Below the pieces are notes generated by a model that was not told where the DNA came from, did no database searches, and was given only the letters and a program-made list of their open reading frames with translations. The translations under genes were made by a program, and so were the position numbers. A DNA stretch of 64,000 nucleotides from Hypoxylon rubiginosum (taxonomy: Eukaryota > Ascomycota > Sordariomycetes > Xylariales > Hypoxylaceae): positions 124,001 through 188,000 of the forward strand of contig CADCXA010000050.1 in assembly GCA_902806565.1 (NCBI GenBank), given 5' to 3'. This document shows, piece after piece, positions 40,297 to 52,500 of the stretch. Position 1 is the first letter of the stretch. Every line of letters starts with the position of its first letter.

Positions 40297-41586
40297 GTGA
40301 TCGCCCAGTGATACATCCTATTGGTTTCTCAACGATTCACGATTCTCCCAAGGCCACAGTCGAGTGAGTGTGCTCATATATATTTATATTTCCCGAAACA
40401 ACCATCACAAGTTATTCTGACCTGCTTGCCTGTAGCATAGTGCTTATCCACGGACTGCAAGGGCACCCTGAAAAAACGTGGACATCCGGTAGAATGTCTC
40501 ATAAGAGGAAGACAAGCCTGCGGGAAAGGTTTTTCCGCTCGTCATCTACTTTACCTATCGAGGAGCATTCAGCTACCTTATATTGGCCTCACGTTTTACT
40601 CGCTCAAAGCGAAGATTTCGCCGAGACCCGAATTATGACTTGGGGGTACGACACAAAGGTCATAGGAGACTTCTTTGGAACGAGCGACCGGCAGAACATA
40701 TCTCAACATGGTAATAATCTCATGGTCAGCTTGCAACAAGAGAGGAAAGCAAATGTTGGTTAGCCGGGCATATTCTGGAGAGCGCAGCTGATAGCATCTA
40801 GCCCCACAGACCTTTGGTGTTTGTTGCTCATAGTTTAGGGGGTATTGTTCTCAAAGTGGTAAGTGTCTAGTTCCTATTCCATCGATTCGTCTTCAAGATA
40901 ATGACAGATTATCAGGCCCTAGATAACTCCAAGAGATCGACACATCAACCTCAGTATCTTACCATATATACATCAACCAAAGGGATCATTTTCCTTGGTA
41001 CGCCTCACGGCGGATCGGGAGGGGCAGACTGGGGTCTTATTGCAAGTAAGATCGTCAAATGTGCTCTCCAAAGTCCGTCCAAACGAGTGCTGCGTAGCCT
41101 CATCCCAAACAGCGAGTTACTCGAGAACTTACGGAAGACATTCTCGCAAATGCTCGAGGGCGGCCATTTCAGAATCCACTCGTTTTATGAGACCCGACCT
41201 ATACTTGGGATGTATGGCCTTGATAGTCTCGTAAGTTTGAGAACACACTAATTCGTTACATTTAACGAAGTGTACAAGCTGACAAAACCGAATAGGTGGT
41301 TCCCTTCGAGTCATCACAAGTTGGTCATGCGCGGAAAGAAGTAATCCTGGGCCTACCTGGAAATCACTCAGAGATATGCAAGTTTTCGGGTCCGTATGAT
41401 CCTGCTTACAAGGCTGTATTTGGAGCTCTGCAAGACTATGTTCGAGAAGCAACTGGCGCTATGGAAGGGCATTCGTCGCTGGATAATGCTAACTCTACTC
41501 CAAAGCTCGATATAACCCCTCAACTGGAAGAATTATTGACTTCGGATCTCATTACTTTCCTTCCTGGCAGCGAGGATAACAAATAA
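40212..41586 (+). CDS. SesB-like alpha/beta hydrolase (serine esterase/lipase type)
   Basis: Exons are modelled as 40212-40363, 40436-40754, 40802-40858, 40916-41230 and 41296-41586, giving 377 residues. Introns are 47-72 bases with GT-AG ends, including GTGAGT and GTAAGT donors; phases agree at all four. The fold signature is VDIVLIHGLQGHPEKTW at the first strand, the nucleophile elbow AHSLGG (Ser about 168), FLGTPHGGS, and a C-terminal HSEICKF block carrying the probable catalytic His. This is the effector domain (SesB/DUF676-like) often found at the N-terminus of fungal NLRs, yet no NACHT or NB-ARC follows here. The start is uncertain: ATG 40212 is the first in frame after a stop, and this exon overlaps the Ras-ankyrin frame. 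It may instead be the C-terminal part of that gene. Confidence 0.76.
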
Positions 41587-44500
41587 GCTAGCTATAAGGC
41601 CAGAAGGCAAACTAATTTCATATGAGCAGTGTGCCTAAGGAGAGACATGAACAAATTGAACTTCAAGTGGTTTATGACAATAATTATAGAATGGGGTGAC
41701 ACTGATTACACTACATTCCGGCGTTAGGGTCGACGGATATCTGATCTAAGAGCATTATAAGCCAGCAGGTATATTCATAGTTAGGATAATTGTCATTTAT
41801 TTCAAATACTTGCGTGCCTCCTACGCAAGTATGCACAAAGAGTTGAAAGCGTAGCTGTCACGATGTTGTCTTCAGGCGCTCAGGCTGTATTTTGGACCCA
41901 TTAGCCTAACATTCCCAGCTTTAGATGCTTTCATGGACGTCTCATTGACACCTGAAGTCCTGTTAGACGAACGCCCCTTGATCTGTTTTGCAACACCTCA
42001 AGTGCCCTGTCGCTTTACAACTCCCCACCGCCTGTTCTCGCCCAAGGATCTGCGAGAATATACAATGTCCCTATTTAGAAGAAAAAGGGAACGATGCCAG
42101 AACCCAATTTTCATGTCACATTCGACGAATCCTTATCACCGTTCGAAATTTTACCACGTGTACTTAGAGTAGGTAGTCCAGGGGCTAAGATGGACAGGCG
42201 TGCAGGAGTTACCTAACATGAAACCCTGGATTGACCAGGACCAGATCTCCGGGTCTCGCGGACTGGGGGAGTTTTTCGCATAATTTTTTATTATCGCTAT
42301 CATTATCATTTTCTGTGAGAAGCCGGCGGGGACGTGCGCCGCCGGACCTATGTTAGCGACGCCGGCAAAGCGAGTCACGATCCCGACGTGCCGGCCGGGG
42401 CAGGTTTCCCAAAGCGGGCAACGCCGCCGTGCTGTTGGAGAGGGACCGCGCTAGCGGGACGCCATCTGTCCGGCAGTGTCGCCCTATTGTAAGATGCTTC
42501 ATGCATAAATCATGCGAGACGGCCTACGCTGCTCCCCCTCTGCCTCTTCTCATAGGGCGGAATGGGTTTTGAACCAGTCATCGGTCCGGGATCGGCAACG
42601 CAGGTACGCCCCGGACTTACAGCAGGCTACGTCGCAGTCTACTCTATCAACCGGCGGCAGTGGATGCGCAAATGCCGAACAGGTCGGGCAGCCATAACGT
42701 CTATAGCCAACAGGTGATGCATATAAGGTAGGGACGGTGCCAAGACATTCGGGGTCTCTTCGCAGGTTCTTATCAGACCGTACCATACATTTCTCCCTGC
42801 ACGGGACGACCACGACAATGCAGAACGCTACGCGCGAAGAAACTTGATTTCTCGGAAGACGATTGATCCTAATTGGCGGAAGGGACGAGTCTAGTTGTAC
42901 TTGGAGTTCCAGATGGAAAAAGCAAACCCCTACTGAGCAGGAATCAAATGGAACATTCTTACGTCTCGAGTTGACGACGTCAACACTTTCTCGATGTGTA
43001 TGTAAGGTTGAATCGTCACTTATGTTACTATCGCGGCATCGAATAGGCTAGGAAGCACTATGATCGAAAGATGGGCAGAAAAGCGCCAAAGCTGCGTCAC
43101 GGTCCCGGTGGAGGGCGATATTGTTCGAGGATCGGCGTAGATCTCAAGGGTATCAGCTTAAACGCAGTAAACTAGAACCCTTGTCGCCAACACCCCGACT
43201 CCAAGATGTCAACCACCAAAACTCTGCGTCTAGGTTACGATGGACCCTGACCGACCTCGTGGTAGACCCGTGGATAGCTGGGGGATAAAGTGAAGAAAAT
43301 TTTATCGATGCTCGATCCACGACGTGCTTCCCTCAGCGATAGAAATGACGAGGAGGTGCTTGTTCGTATAAGCCGGCTTGGAAATGCGACCGCGACAAGG
43401 GGGGGAAAGTCTTGAAAAATTCAAGAAAAAAACGTCAAGCGTGTCTTATCATACATACATGGATTCGTCCCTGCGCAGGCGCATATGAGTTGGACCCCTA
43501 ATTCCCCAGACGCCACGAAAAGCTTGTGTGCTAGTGGGTTTAGGAATTTCTTCTCCAGACTGCGACTCTACGTCGTAGTGAGACACGGCTTGTAGTCGAC
43601 TAGGCTCTTGGCGACCCAAAGCAAAACTACAGAGGATAGGAGTCCGAGCAGGCCGGACGTCTTGACCGACTCCTCGATTTCTCGGTGAGCTGGTCTGACT
43701 TACCTAAACCACGGTCCGCTAGGTAACACTATGATTGTGATATAACAACAATAGCATGCCTGCGCATATAGTTGGTTAAGTCTACTATAGCTGGGGCGCA
43801 TAACCCCTTGTTAACTACTAACCTGGTGTAACACTCAAGCAGTCAAGCAGTCAAGCAAGCCATGGGGCCATGTGGCCTAGACTATTCTTGTACACAGCGG
43901 CCGGCATATGAGCTGCGGACACGAGGCACAGTCGCGATACCGTGATGCAGTCGTAGCTTAGTGAAGTTAGAACTAGCCTCTAATCCATTTAACTTTCCGC
44001 TTTCAGACTACATTTCTTCTGAAAGGAGACAAGCAGACGAGAAGAGGAGCTAGTCTGGGGTATCCGTGAAGATTCTTCACATGCCTTTCCACGGTTCATA
44101 ACCCCTACTGCTCGATAGGCTACCTACCTATAGCAAAGGCGACAAGGGGAGACGGATGGCGCTACACGACAAAGTCTCGTAGCTAGGCCTCATTACGACC
44201 ATCGACCGGTCTTGGCATCACATAGATAAGGCTTGTGATGCCTACCTAACAGTAGCGAAGGATCATCGACGATACCAGCCAGTTCATTTCGAGCATCGTT
44301 GATGACCGTACGAATTTCCGATCGGCCCCGCCTTCCTGTACAACTGCGATAACCACGGCACGACAGGGCTAGCAGCAACCCATCTTATAGACGTCTCTGT
44401 TAAGAGGTTTCGTCAAGGACCCGGGTCGAGACCAGAAGGCCAAGGAGGAAGTTGGGCAGGTCACGGGTGACGGCATGGACGTATGTAATTAAAACGGTGG

Positions 44501-47089
44501 CGGCGGCGAAGTCGATCGCGAGTGGCCAGATCGGGCCCTAAAAGGCTGAAGTAAAACCGGCGCGGTGAGGTCAAATTTCAGCCTAGAGTAGGTCCCCGAT
44601 GCTGTGACGCCCACCATCTTGAAGGGCCACGGGTTAGCCCGTTTGAGGGCTCACGTCGCACGGCCGGCCGCCTGCGGCCCTGTGGCGCGACACAGCAGTC
44701 GGTAGATGGTGGATGGCACCAGTTGTGAAACGTAGGCACTGAGCGAGTCCCGTAGATAGAGTACAGTCGGAGTAGAGTCAACTGCCTAAGGTTTGGTAGC
44801 TTCGTCGGTCAGTATAGATGGATAGAGGAGGGAGAGGAGAAGGGAGGAGGAAAGATAGGGTAAGAAGGGCAGAGGATGATAGGGTCATCGACTAGCATCC
44901 TCGTTGAAGATCTCTTTCATACCCTTACCCCGCATCGCCCCATCTCCCCATCTCCCCATCTCCTGGTGATCGTCCCTCTTGCTGCTACCTCATTAGACTA
45001 TCGTGATATTCCCCGACGCAACGGGGTGTGTCTCCTCAGAACGCGTTGGCGTAGGCCTACTACTTACCTAACATACACTAAGATTACTGCCAAGTCTTTT
45101 CATTTCATAAGCGAACGGCCACCTGGCTATCGCGTTTAAAAGTGCGGTGCGCTTCTTCAGTTTCTCCGTCGTTTGAAAGTTTGTGAGAGAGGCCTCAATC
45201 TCTCTAATCGCGGCCACCCCGAGAAACTTTTCTGGGGGTTTTTTTGTTTCCCTCCAAGAAGCGTTTTCATTTTCCAACCCTCTCTTTTCCCCCGCACGGA
45301 ATATTCCGCCTAGGGCACACAGCATCGCGCACCCCGGATGGGGAGATGGCTGGGGATAGACAGGGGGCCCCGGCGGGGCGTAGGCGGGACTCTGCTTGGG
45401 TAACATCGTAACATATATGTCCACGCGCGTCGGGAAGCGTTACCGGGCGAGAAGAGGTTTGGTTTCGAGTACCTCACCGCGAAAGCACCTTTCGCCAGCC
45501 CATCCGCCACGGCCCGAAAGTCCATATTATGCCGGGGTGGAGAACCCTTGCCCAGGAGTCGGCCAATCGTCGTGGCGTATTTCTTCCCCAGTCTCGTCAT
45601 TCAACGGTCGACAAGCCGACCAGCCAATAATGGCTCTTCGTATGCTTATTAACCCTATTTCGAGCGTGCCCTGGCGCATGCAAGACATTCTGTCTGTGTT
45701 GTCGTAGTTTATCACTCCCTGGCCAATGAATGGTATTGCACAGGATGGAGGGCCGACTAGAGAAATGATATTCTGAGATCTAGAGATGTCGTTACTATCG
45801 TGATGCATGTTGTTGTTGACAGTAACATGGCATTCCCCCTTTTAAGATATTCCTTCACAACTTAGGTTTTTTATTGGTATAAGTCAATGTGTTATGGAGA
45901 GTGAGAATATATGAGCACTCACACTCGCTGACGAAGAACTCGCCCTGAGAAAGGGGGTGGGAATATCGATTATAGACCACAATACTGTCTACGTGCCTAG
46001 GTACCTACCTACCTACCTATGTAGTTAGGTAGAGAGTGTGAAACTTACATGTAAGAGAACATTCTTATGATCTCATTTGCCTCACTACATCTCCTACTAC
46101 CTACCTACGCACCAAAGTTAGCCACCATCTCGATAACTCAGTACGTACTATGCATCAAGCATGCAGTCATCAAGCACGGGCAGATAAGGTTTACCCCAGA
46201 TTCTCCCATGTTTTCTTCTTCTTTTTCTATATGCCGGCCATCCGTCGGTCGGGATCTATTTCCTTTCGTATCTCAGGTCCTTGGACGACGCAAGCCACGA
46301 AGCCTCCCCCCTTCTCGAGTTCTACCCGGGCTGGGGGGGACCAGTCAGCGTCCTTCCATTTCCCCAGAAAGAACGCGCTAGTCGAAGCAGCCATGATTCT
46401 AATTTTGTCACTTTTTGCAATGCGTTATAGTGGTTTTCTTCTTCTCCTCTCCTAATAATAGTATTACGTAGGTGCTATGTAAATAGTATGTATGCACGAG
46501 TGTCTTCATACGCGTTTCTTTTCCATTTGATCTCCACCATCTGTGATCGTAACAAATCACCACTCGTTTTCATTTTTGCCTCAATACCTCGTATTGGCTT
46601 CGTAGTAACAGTACATAGGTAACCTCATCATCATCATCATCATCATCAAGACCGTTTAGAAACAACTGAGTTGAGTTGGAAAACTTGGCTTGCTAAACGA
46701 CGTTTGCCCGCCGGCCCGGTCCCCCCCCCCCCTTTTTCTCCCTTTTTTTCTTCCTCGATCCCTATCGTAAAACATAATTCGAGTGCAACCAACCCACCCA
46801 AGATCCGACGTCAAGAGGTATCATCGCTGAAACGTACATGCATAGTGGCTTGAATGACGATCATAGACCCCTAAAAAATCATTTCATCAAAAAAACGATG
46901 AACAAAGAACCGCACTTTTACTTTTTCTCATCCGTAAACCCTGTACGTAATGTGACAAGACAAACAAGCAGCCTCCCAGCCAACCAATCTTCGTAATGGT
47001 AGTATCTAGTAGTAGTAGTCGCGTAGCAAAAAAGACAAAAAAAAGGTGTCATCTTCTCGTACACACGTAGCCAATCATGTAATCAGAAA
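41587..47089. other. 5.5-kb gene-poor region
   Basis: No gene could be supported across this stretch. Open frames (41933-42172, 42512-42813, 44193-44378, 45068-45707, 46067-46455) mostly begin at non-ATG codons or are low-complexity, and none has recognisable motifs or splice pairs. Visible simple sequence: AGTCAAGC repeats (43840-43858), CCATCTCC repeats (44940-44965), a CCTAGGTACCTACCTACCTACC tract (46000-46020), an (ATC)n microsatellite (46628-46649) and a run of about 13 C (46721-46733). It may contain decayed elements I cannot resolve, and the 3' part includes the terminator of the zinc-cluster gene. Confidence 0.45.
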
Positions 47090-49530
47090 TTAGTGGACGA
47101 AAGGAAATGCCGAGCTGTCGATGCCGTAGGCGCCGAGCTGGCTCATGAGGCCACAGCCGCCGGCGTTCGCGCCGTCGTGCATGTTGCTGTTGGCGCCGAA
47201 GTGCTGCTGGGCCCACTCCATCTCGTCGGGGGCGCCCCAGAGCATGCCGTCGAGGTCCCACAGGCCGTGCTGGTCCAGCATGCCCATCATGCCGCCGAAG
47301 CCCTCGGGCTCGAGGCCGATGGGCGACATGTGAATATCCGAGCCGTCGCCTAGCGGGTTCATGACGCTAGCGTGCTCTGTCACCACCTGCAGCTGCTGAA
47401 TCGGGCTCTGCTGCTGCTGCTGGCGCAGCAGCGCGGGCTCCAGCTGTCGCGATGCCTCGTACATGCGCCATACGACCTCGCGCGAGCGGCGCGCCGCCAG
47501 CGACCAGTCCTCCATAGCCTCGAGCAGTTCGAGGATGGTCTCGATCTGCTTCTGCCAGTCGGGCACGCGGGGGCTGTCCCACTGCCAGAAGATGGAAACC
47601 AGCGGGATCATGGCCGCCTGGTACAGGAACCAGACCGCGTTCCATCCCGACATCTGGTTGCGCGACCACTCGCGCGAGATATCCTCGATGGTCTGCTTGG
47701 CTAGGTCGCGGCACGCCTCGATGGCCGCAATGTCGTGCTCGGCGGCGTGCGAAGCGCCGCTGCTGGCGAGGTTCAAGAGGACTGGGCGGTGCAGCAACAT
47801 CCGCAGATTCTGGTACCGCCACTTCATAATGCAGCGGGCGATGTATAAGGGTTCGGCACAGGGGTCGCTCGTGCGCAAGAGCCACGGCAGGGCGCTGAAC
47901 CAACTAACCAGTTGACCATCAAGGTTGCAGCGGTCCTCGGCGCGTAGTAGGGGGGAGATGGCCAGCATGTCCTGGATCGACGTGGCGATCTTGCAGAACT
48001 TGATGTTCTCAACCAGCGGCAGGATGCCCGCGTGCTGTGCGGAGTCGCGGCCGGAGTTGAGGCCGGTCTCGGGTGGTCGAATGTTGATGGCAGGGCCCCA
48101 TCTACCGAACGACGGGCGGCCCATCGTCGTTGTAGCCCAGGTGTCGAGGCAGAACAAGCTCCACCAGGTGCGCCTCCGTGTTTCTGCGGCGGCGATCTCC
48201 TTGCTTGTACCGGTAGGGCCGTGGGCTAGGCTTTCTCGGTGAAGCCCGAGAGCACTTGCCATTCTGATTGCCGCGCCGACGACTGCGTTGGCCATATTCG
48301 GCCGGTTGATGTAGTGCAGGTAGTACCCTCCAATCAGGGCTAGAGCCTGAACCGTCTCGATGTGGCTACTGCCAAACGAGTCCATGGGCAGGTATTCCAT
48401 GGCCCGGCTGTAGTAGTTGAGGTGGTTGTAGTCGTCAGACTTTAGAGCGGCGATGCATCCCATAGCGAAAACCATGTTCAGGAGAGCGAGCCAAGGAGCG
48501 TCGTATCGTTGCCCCTCGAGGTAGTCAGCCCTGAAAGAGGCCTCGTCTAGCATAGGAACAAACACGTGTATTCGCTTGAAGTAGGCATCGATCAGAGTCT
48601 GGCCTTTCCATGACCACGGCACCCGCTGTGGATCCTTAGGGTTTGTGACTTTCTGTCGCATAATTGGAAGGTTGTGGGCCATTTCCACGCTGTTGAGTGG
48701 AGGTGTGAGGGAGCTTCGGAGGCCCGGTTGGACCTTCAACATAACCATGAGTGCTGCTTTAATGGACGAGGCACCCAGATATGAAGCTTGACGGTCGACC
48801 GAAAGGGAAAGGGCGTTGACGTCGTCAGCCTCGACCGGGATAGGATCCCGTCCTCGGCGTTCCTCATCCCATTCTATGTCGCGAGACGGTATTTGCTCTA
48901 AGCTAGAAAGGCCCCGGTCGGAGGTCGATAGTGTAGGCGAGCCAATGTCGCCGGACATGGGAGAATTGTGAAGAGGAGGCGATGGGAGAGACGTGGTTGC
49001 GTCAACTTGGGGCCGGTCGAGGAGACTGAGCAGCTCTGAGCGAGGCAACGGCAGAAGAGACTGAATCTCGTGGTTTGGGAATAGACGCTTAAGAATCGAC
49101 CGACACTCCTCAAGGGACTGTGATAGAGCCTCGAGCGTTTTCCTCGACGGAATCACTCTTTGGCGGTGCTTGTCGTAGAAGCACCGCTTAGGAGCTCGGC
49201 TAGATAGGCATTGGCCACATGGTTGTTGACCATCACATCGACTAAAACCAGTGTTAGCACGTTCTGGTAGTCATTCTAAAGTGCTGTACACGAGTTCTTA
49301 CATTTTTCTGCGTTTGCATTCTGCGCATGCATGAGGTGTAGTGATACGCTTGGCTGTGCCGCTGCCATTCGTCTTGGCACTCTCCGTAGAGTCTGTAGAT
49401 TGCTTCCGGGGAGTTACCCCTTGGACTAGTGTTAAGTCAGAAGGGATTGCCAGCTTGAAGCCAGGTTGGAAGACAACTTACAAGTGTGAAACATGCCACC
49501 CTGAGTGGGAATTGGGATACTTGGTGCCAT
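47090..49530 (-). CDS. Zn2Cys6 transcription factor with fungal-specific TF domain
   Basis: The modelled start is ATG 49530 (MAPSIPIPTQGG). Exons are 49530-49482, 49425-49302 and 49241-47090, with introns 49481-49426 (GTAAGT) and 49301-49242 (GTAAGA), giving 774 residues. Splicing reconstitutes a complete zinc cluster: Cys 50, 53, 60, 66, 69, 78 (CX2CX6CX5CX2CX8C). A linker follows (RQRVIPSRKTLEALSQSLEECRSILKRLFPNHE), then the fungal-specific transcription factor domain (LIDAYFKRIHVFVPMLDEASF, ALGLHRESL, RRRTWWSLFCLDTW). A glutamine run and Gly/Met-rich C-terminus suggest an activation region. It is a nuclear DNA-binding regulator, probably of carbon or wall-degradation genes by analogy with similar linkers. 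I do not assign an orthologue. Confidence 0.87.
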
Positions 49531-52500
49531 CTTGGCCTAGGTACTCCCGAGTTCTTACTCAAGCTTGTGAAAGGAGTTGAGGAGGAGGTTTGAAGTGATG
49601 TAAGGTTAAGCTTGGGTCGAGCAATGTACAGAGTATCAAAATAGATAAAAACAATCCGGGGGATGTGGGGAGACCGTCTAAGACCCAGGACCGACAACAC
49701 GGGAGACGATGAAGATTTATATAAGATATTGCCTTGCAACCCATTTTGGCGGGGAGGCGTGGAGAATCTGGAGATGAAGGGATGGTAAATAGATTGTGTG
49801 GAGTAGGTAACCCAGACTAAGGCTCATCGTTGCTAGTCTGATCAGGAACCGAAGGGACTATAGCGTATCGGGTATACCTCCACACCTCCATGCTTCCTAT
49901 AAGATGTGACAGGTCAAGCAGGCTAGACTTGTATACTCGTAGATTAAAGTTAGGGCAGGCAAGGAACGTGCCCTGTGTACCAGAAGACGTCGAGTTGTGG
50001 ACGGGTGGGAAGACGCGCATCTGGAGATCAATGCCGTGTTGTCCAGCAGCGATGAACATAGTTTGCCACGACTGACAAGGAGTCCTCAGAAGCTGATTGG
50101 CATATAGTCGGGTGTGTCTATACCAGATCTAGGGGAGAGCCAGGGGGTAGACGTATGAGTTATTGCCGTGTCAGGTCTAGTATATAGCATGATTTACCTA
50201 AGGTAGCCAAGTGAGCAGCATGCAACACTCATCAAAGGGCATGATGCTCTTTGTCAGCGGCAATGGTTAGAGGCGAAGCGCTCGAGCCAATAGACGACGG
50301 GATATAATAGCAATGCTAGTGTTTCAGCCCGTGGACAGCTAACCAGCTTGCCAACCTGCCAGCTTGCCGGCTACATAGCAGTCATAGGTACGTCGATTAT
50401 ACCGGGACCAGGCTGCGGATGCCGTTCGGCATGTCGAGATATAATCCGAACACATGTGAGCAGCAACTGACGTGCAGGGCAAGGCCCCAGACATCATGGA
50501 ATAGCCTCCCGCCTTTCGAGGGTAGGACTAGGGACTGGGGACTGAGACTGGGGACTGGGGTAATAGCGTAATGGCTTCATGCATGATGAGAAACTTCAAG
50601 AACAAATGAGGTTTTTTGCCGGTTTCTTTCTGATACAATGGTACCTAGCGCCGACCAGCATTTTGGTGGTTTTTTTTTTCGCGTGTCTCTGCCGCCTCTG
50701 CTTGATTCGCGTGGAGTTCCTAGCGTATGAAATCTCCGAAGCCTGGCACCTCTCGCGGGCGATGGGGTTAGATTTGGGGAAAGGCAGCTTTGATTTTCAC
50801 TGGCTGCAGAAGATTTCCATCAACAACCAACCCCTGGCGCCCCTGGTACCCCGGCTCTCCCCCTGCTAGCCACGGGTCCTGTCGAGGGGCCCCGCGATCA
50901 CTGCCATTCTTCTTCAATGTCCCGAGCAGGATCAACGGCTGATGCTTTGCAAGTACCCGCGATAGGGTTGCAGCGAAAGATTGTTAGCCAGTCTACCAGA
51001 TCTGCTTAGCACTTTGCCAGCCGTCGATACTTCGCACCCGTCACCCATCACCCTCCACCCTTCACCCCTCAGGCTTCAGGGTAGGGGGAGATATGTGGCA
51101 GGGGGTCGTCGGCCTTTTTAGCGATGTTGAAAAGGGCTTGACCGGCTGGCGAGCCGTGCAAACGAGCAGGGGGTGTAGGTACTGACTGAGTTTTGCGCCT
51201 AGGTTAAAGTAGGGAGGTGTGCGTCTTGGAACTTACACGGCCCGGGATCATGATGGACCAGAAGCCGCTCCAGTCCACTCATGACCTCGACTTAATATAC
51301 AGAACGTAGCAGGCGCCGACTTTAGTGTCTCTACGCCAGGCACGTATATGCGTGCACTTCATAACGAACCCCATATTTCGTACCATGAATAATAGCAGTG
51401 CGTATATGGAGAGCGCGCATCGTGCATTGTGGGTGGCTGCGAACCGTCCTCGACTATGTATCCCCAGGTCTTGGAGCGATAAGTCAGCGTCTTGTCAACT
51501 GTCAAGCGAAGAGAAGACGCAGCAATCGGCGGCTTTGGTTGTTATTGCTGCATGCAGCCCACTCGCTAACAGATTGAGACGTCTTGGTTGTTATGCCTCT
51601 CAACGTAATAGGTAAAGGTGCGATTAGATCAGGGGCGGAAAAGGAGGTTTGGACGAACAAAAAGTTTCCGCGATGCCGGGGCGGAGAAGTGAAGCTGGCT
51701 TCAGATTGGCTGGCTCTCTTTCGAGCACACGTTAGTAAGTTAGTAGCATGAAGTACATACATGCTAGTGTCGGGAGAGCGGTACGGAGTTACGATTGTTC
51801 ACGTCTTGGCAGGTTGTTAGAGTACCGACACCTACATCATGAGGATCATGAAGAAACGCCCGTCATGAGGCTAGTGTACCTGTTCACGATCCCCTGATCT
51901 CGGATTTGCTAGGTGTCCGAGATAGGTATTCCATTCGACGTACGATCATGACACGCATGACATGAGCATGAGAGAGAGAGAGCTCTCCCTAGACCGAGTA
52001 AATAATCATGTACCTATATCGACCATCGTTCATTGTTCATCGTCCATCGTGCCATTCACGGACGACCATCTATCGAGATCTTTGCGCCATATCTGGGCCA
52101 ACTAGGCTCAGATGTGGGAACGAGATGCGATGCGATGCGATCGACAACAAGTTTTTTTTCGCCCCGGCCCTCAAGATGCGTGAGGTGTGTCTGACATCTA
52201 TTCAGGGTCCCGCCAATTGGACCGAGGAAGATTCAAGAGGCTGGTGCAAGCTTTGTTCAAGTCCCGGCACCCTGCACGTTTCTCTCCGGATCGACCATGA
52301 CAATGTTCCCCTATGTTCCCCTACCTTCCCCTCCAAGCTTCTCTCTGTCCTATTCAGGTCCAGTTCCTGCGCCATGGTGTTCCCGCCAAGCCCTTCGTCG
52401 ACTTTACCCCACACTCTTGTCGGCTGTGGGTTGGATGGCTGCACCTCTTTTCATCGTCGTACAGCAGGAGTGTGGAGTGCAGTGAACTTGGACGCAACAC

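Noticed and set aside
41933..42172. 79-codon frame after the hydrolase
   Set aside because: No NACHT, repeat or other effector/sensor motif; considered as a remnant of an NLR but no evidence supports it.
42250..44800. LTR or DDE transposon
   Set aside because: No long terminal repeats or transposase motifs could be found by eye; the region stays unassigned.
45068..45808. Overlapping frames on both strands
   Set aside because: Several begin at GTG or other non-ATG codons, composition is mixed, and no motifs were seen.
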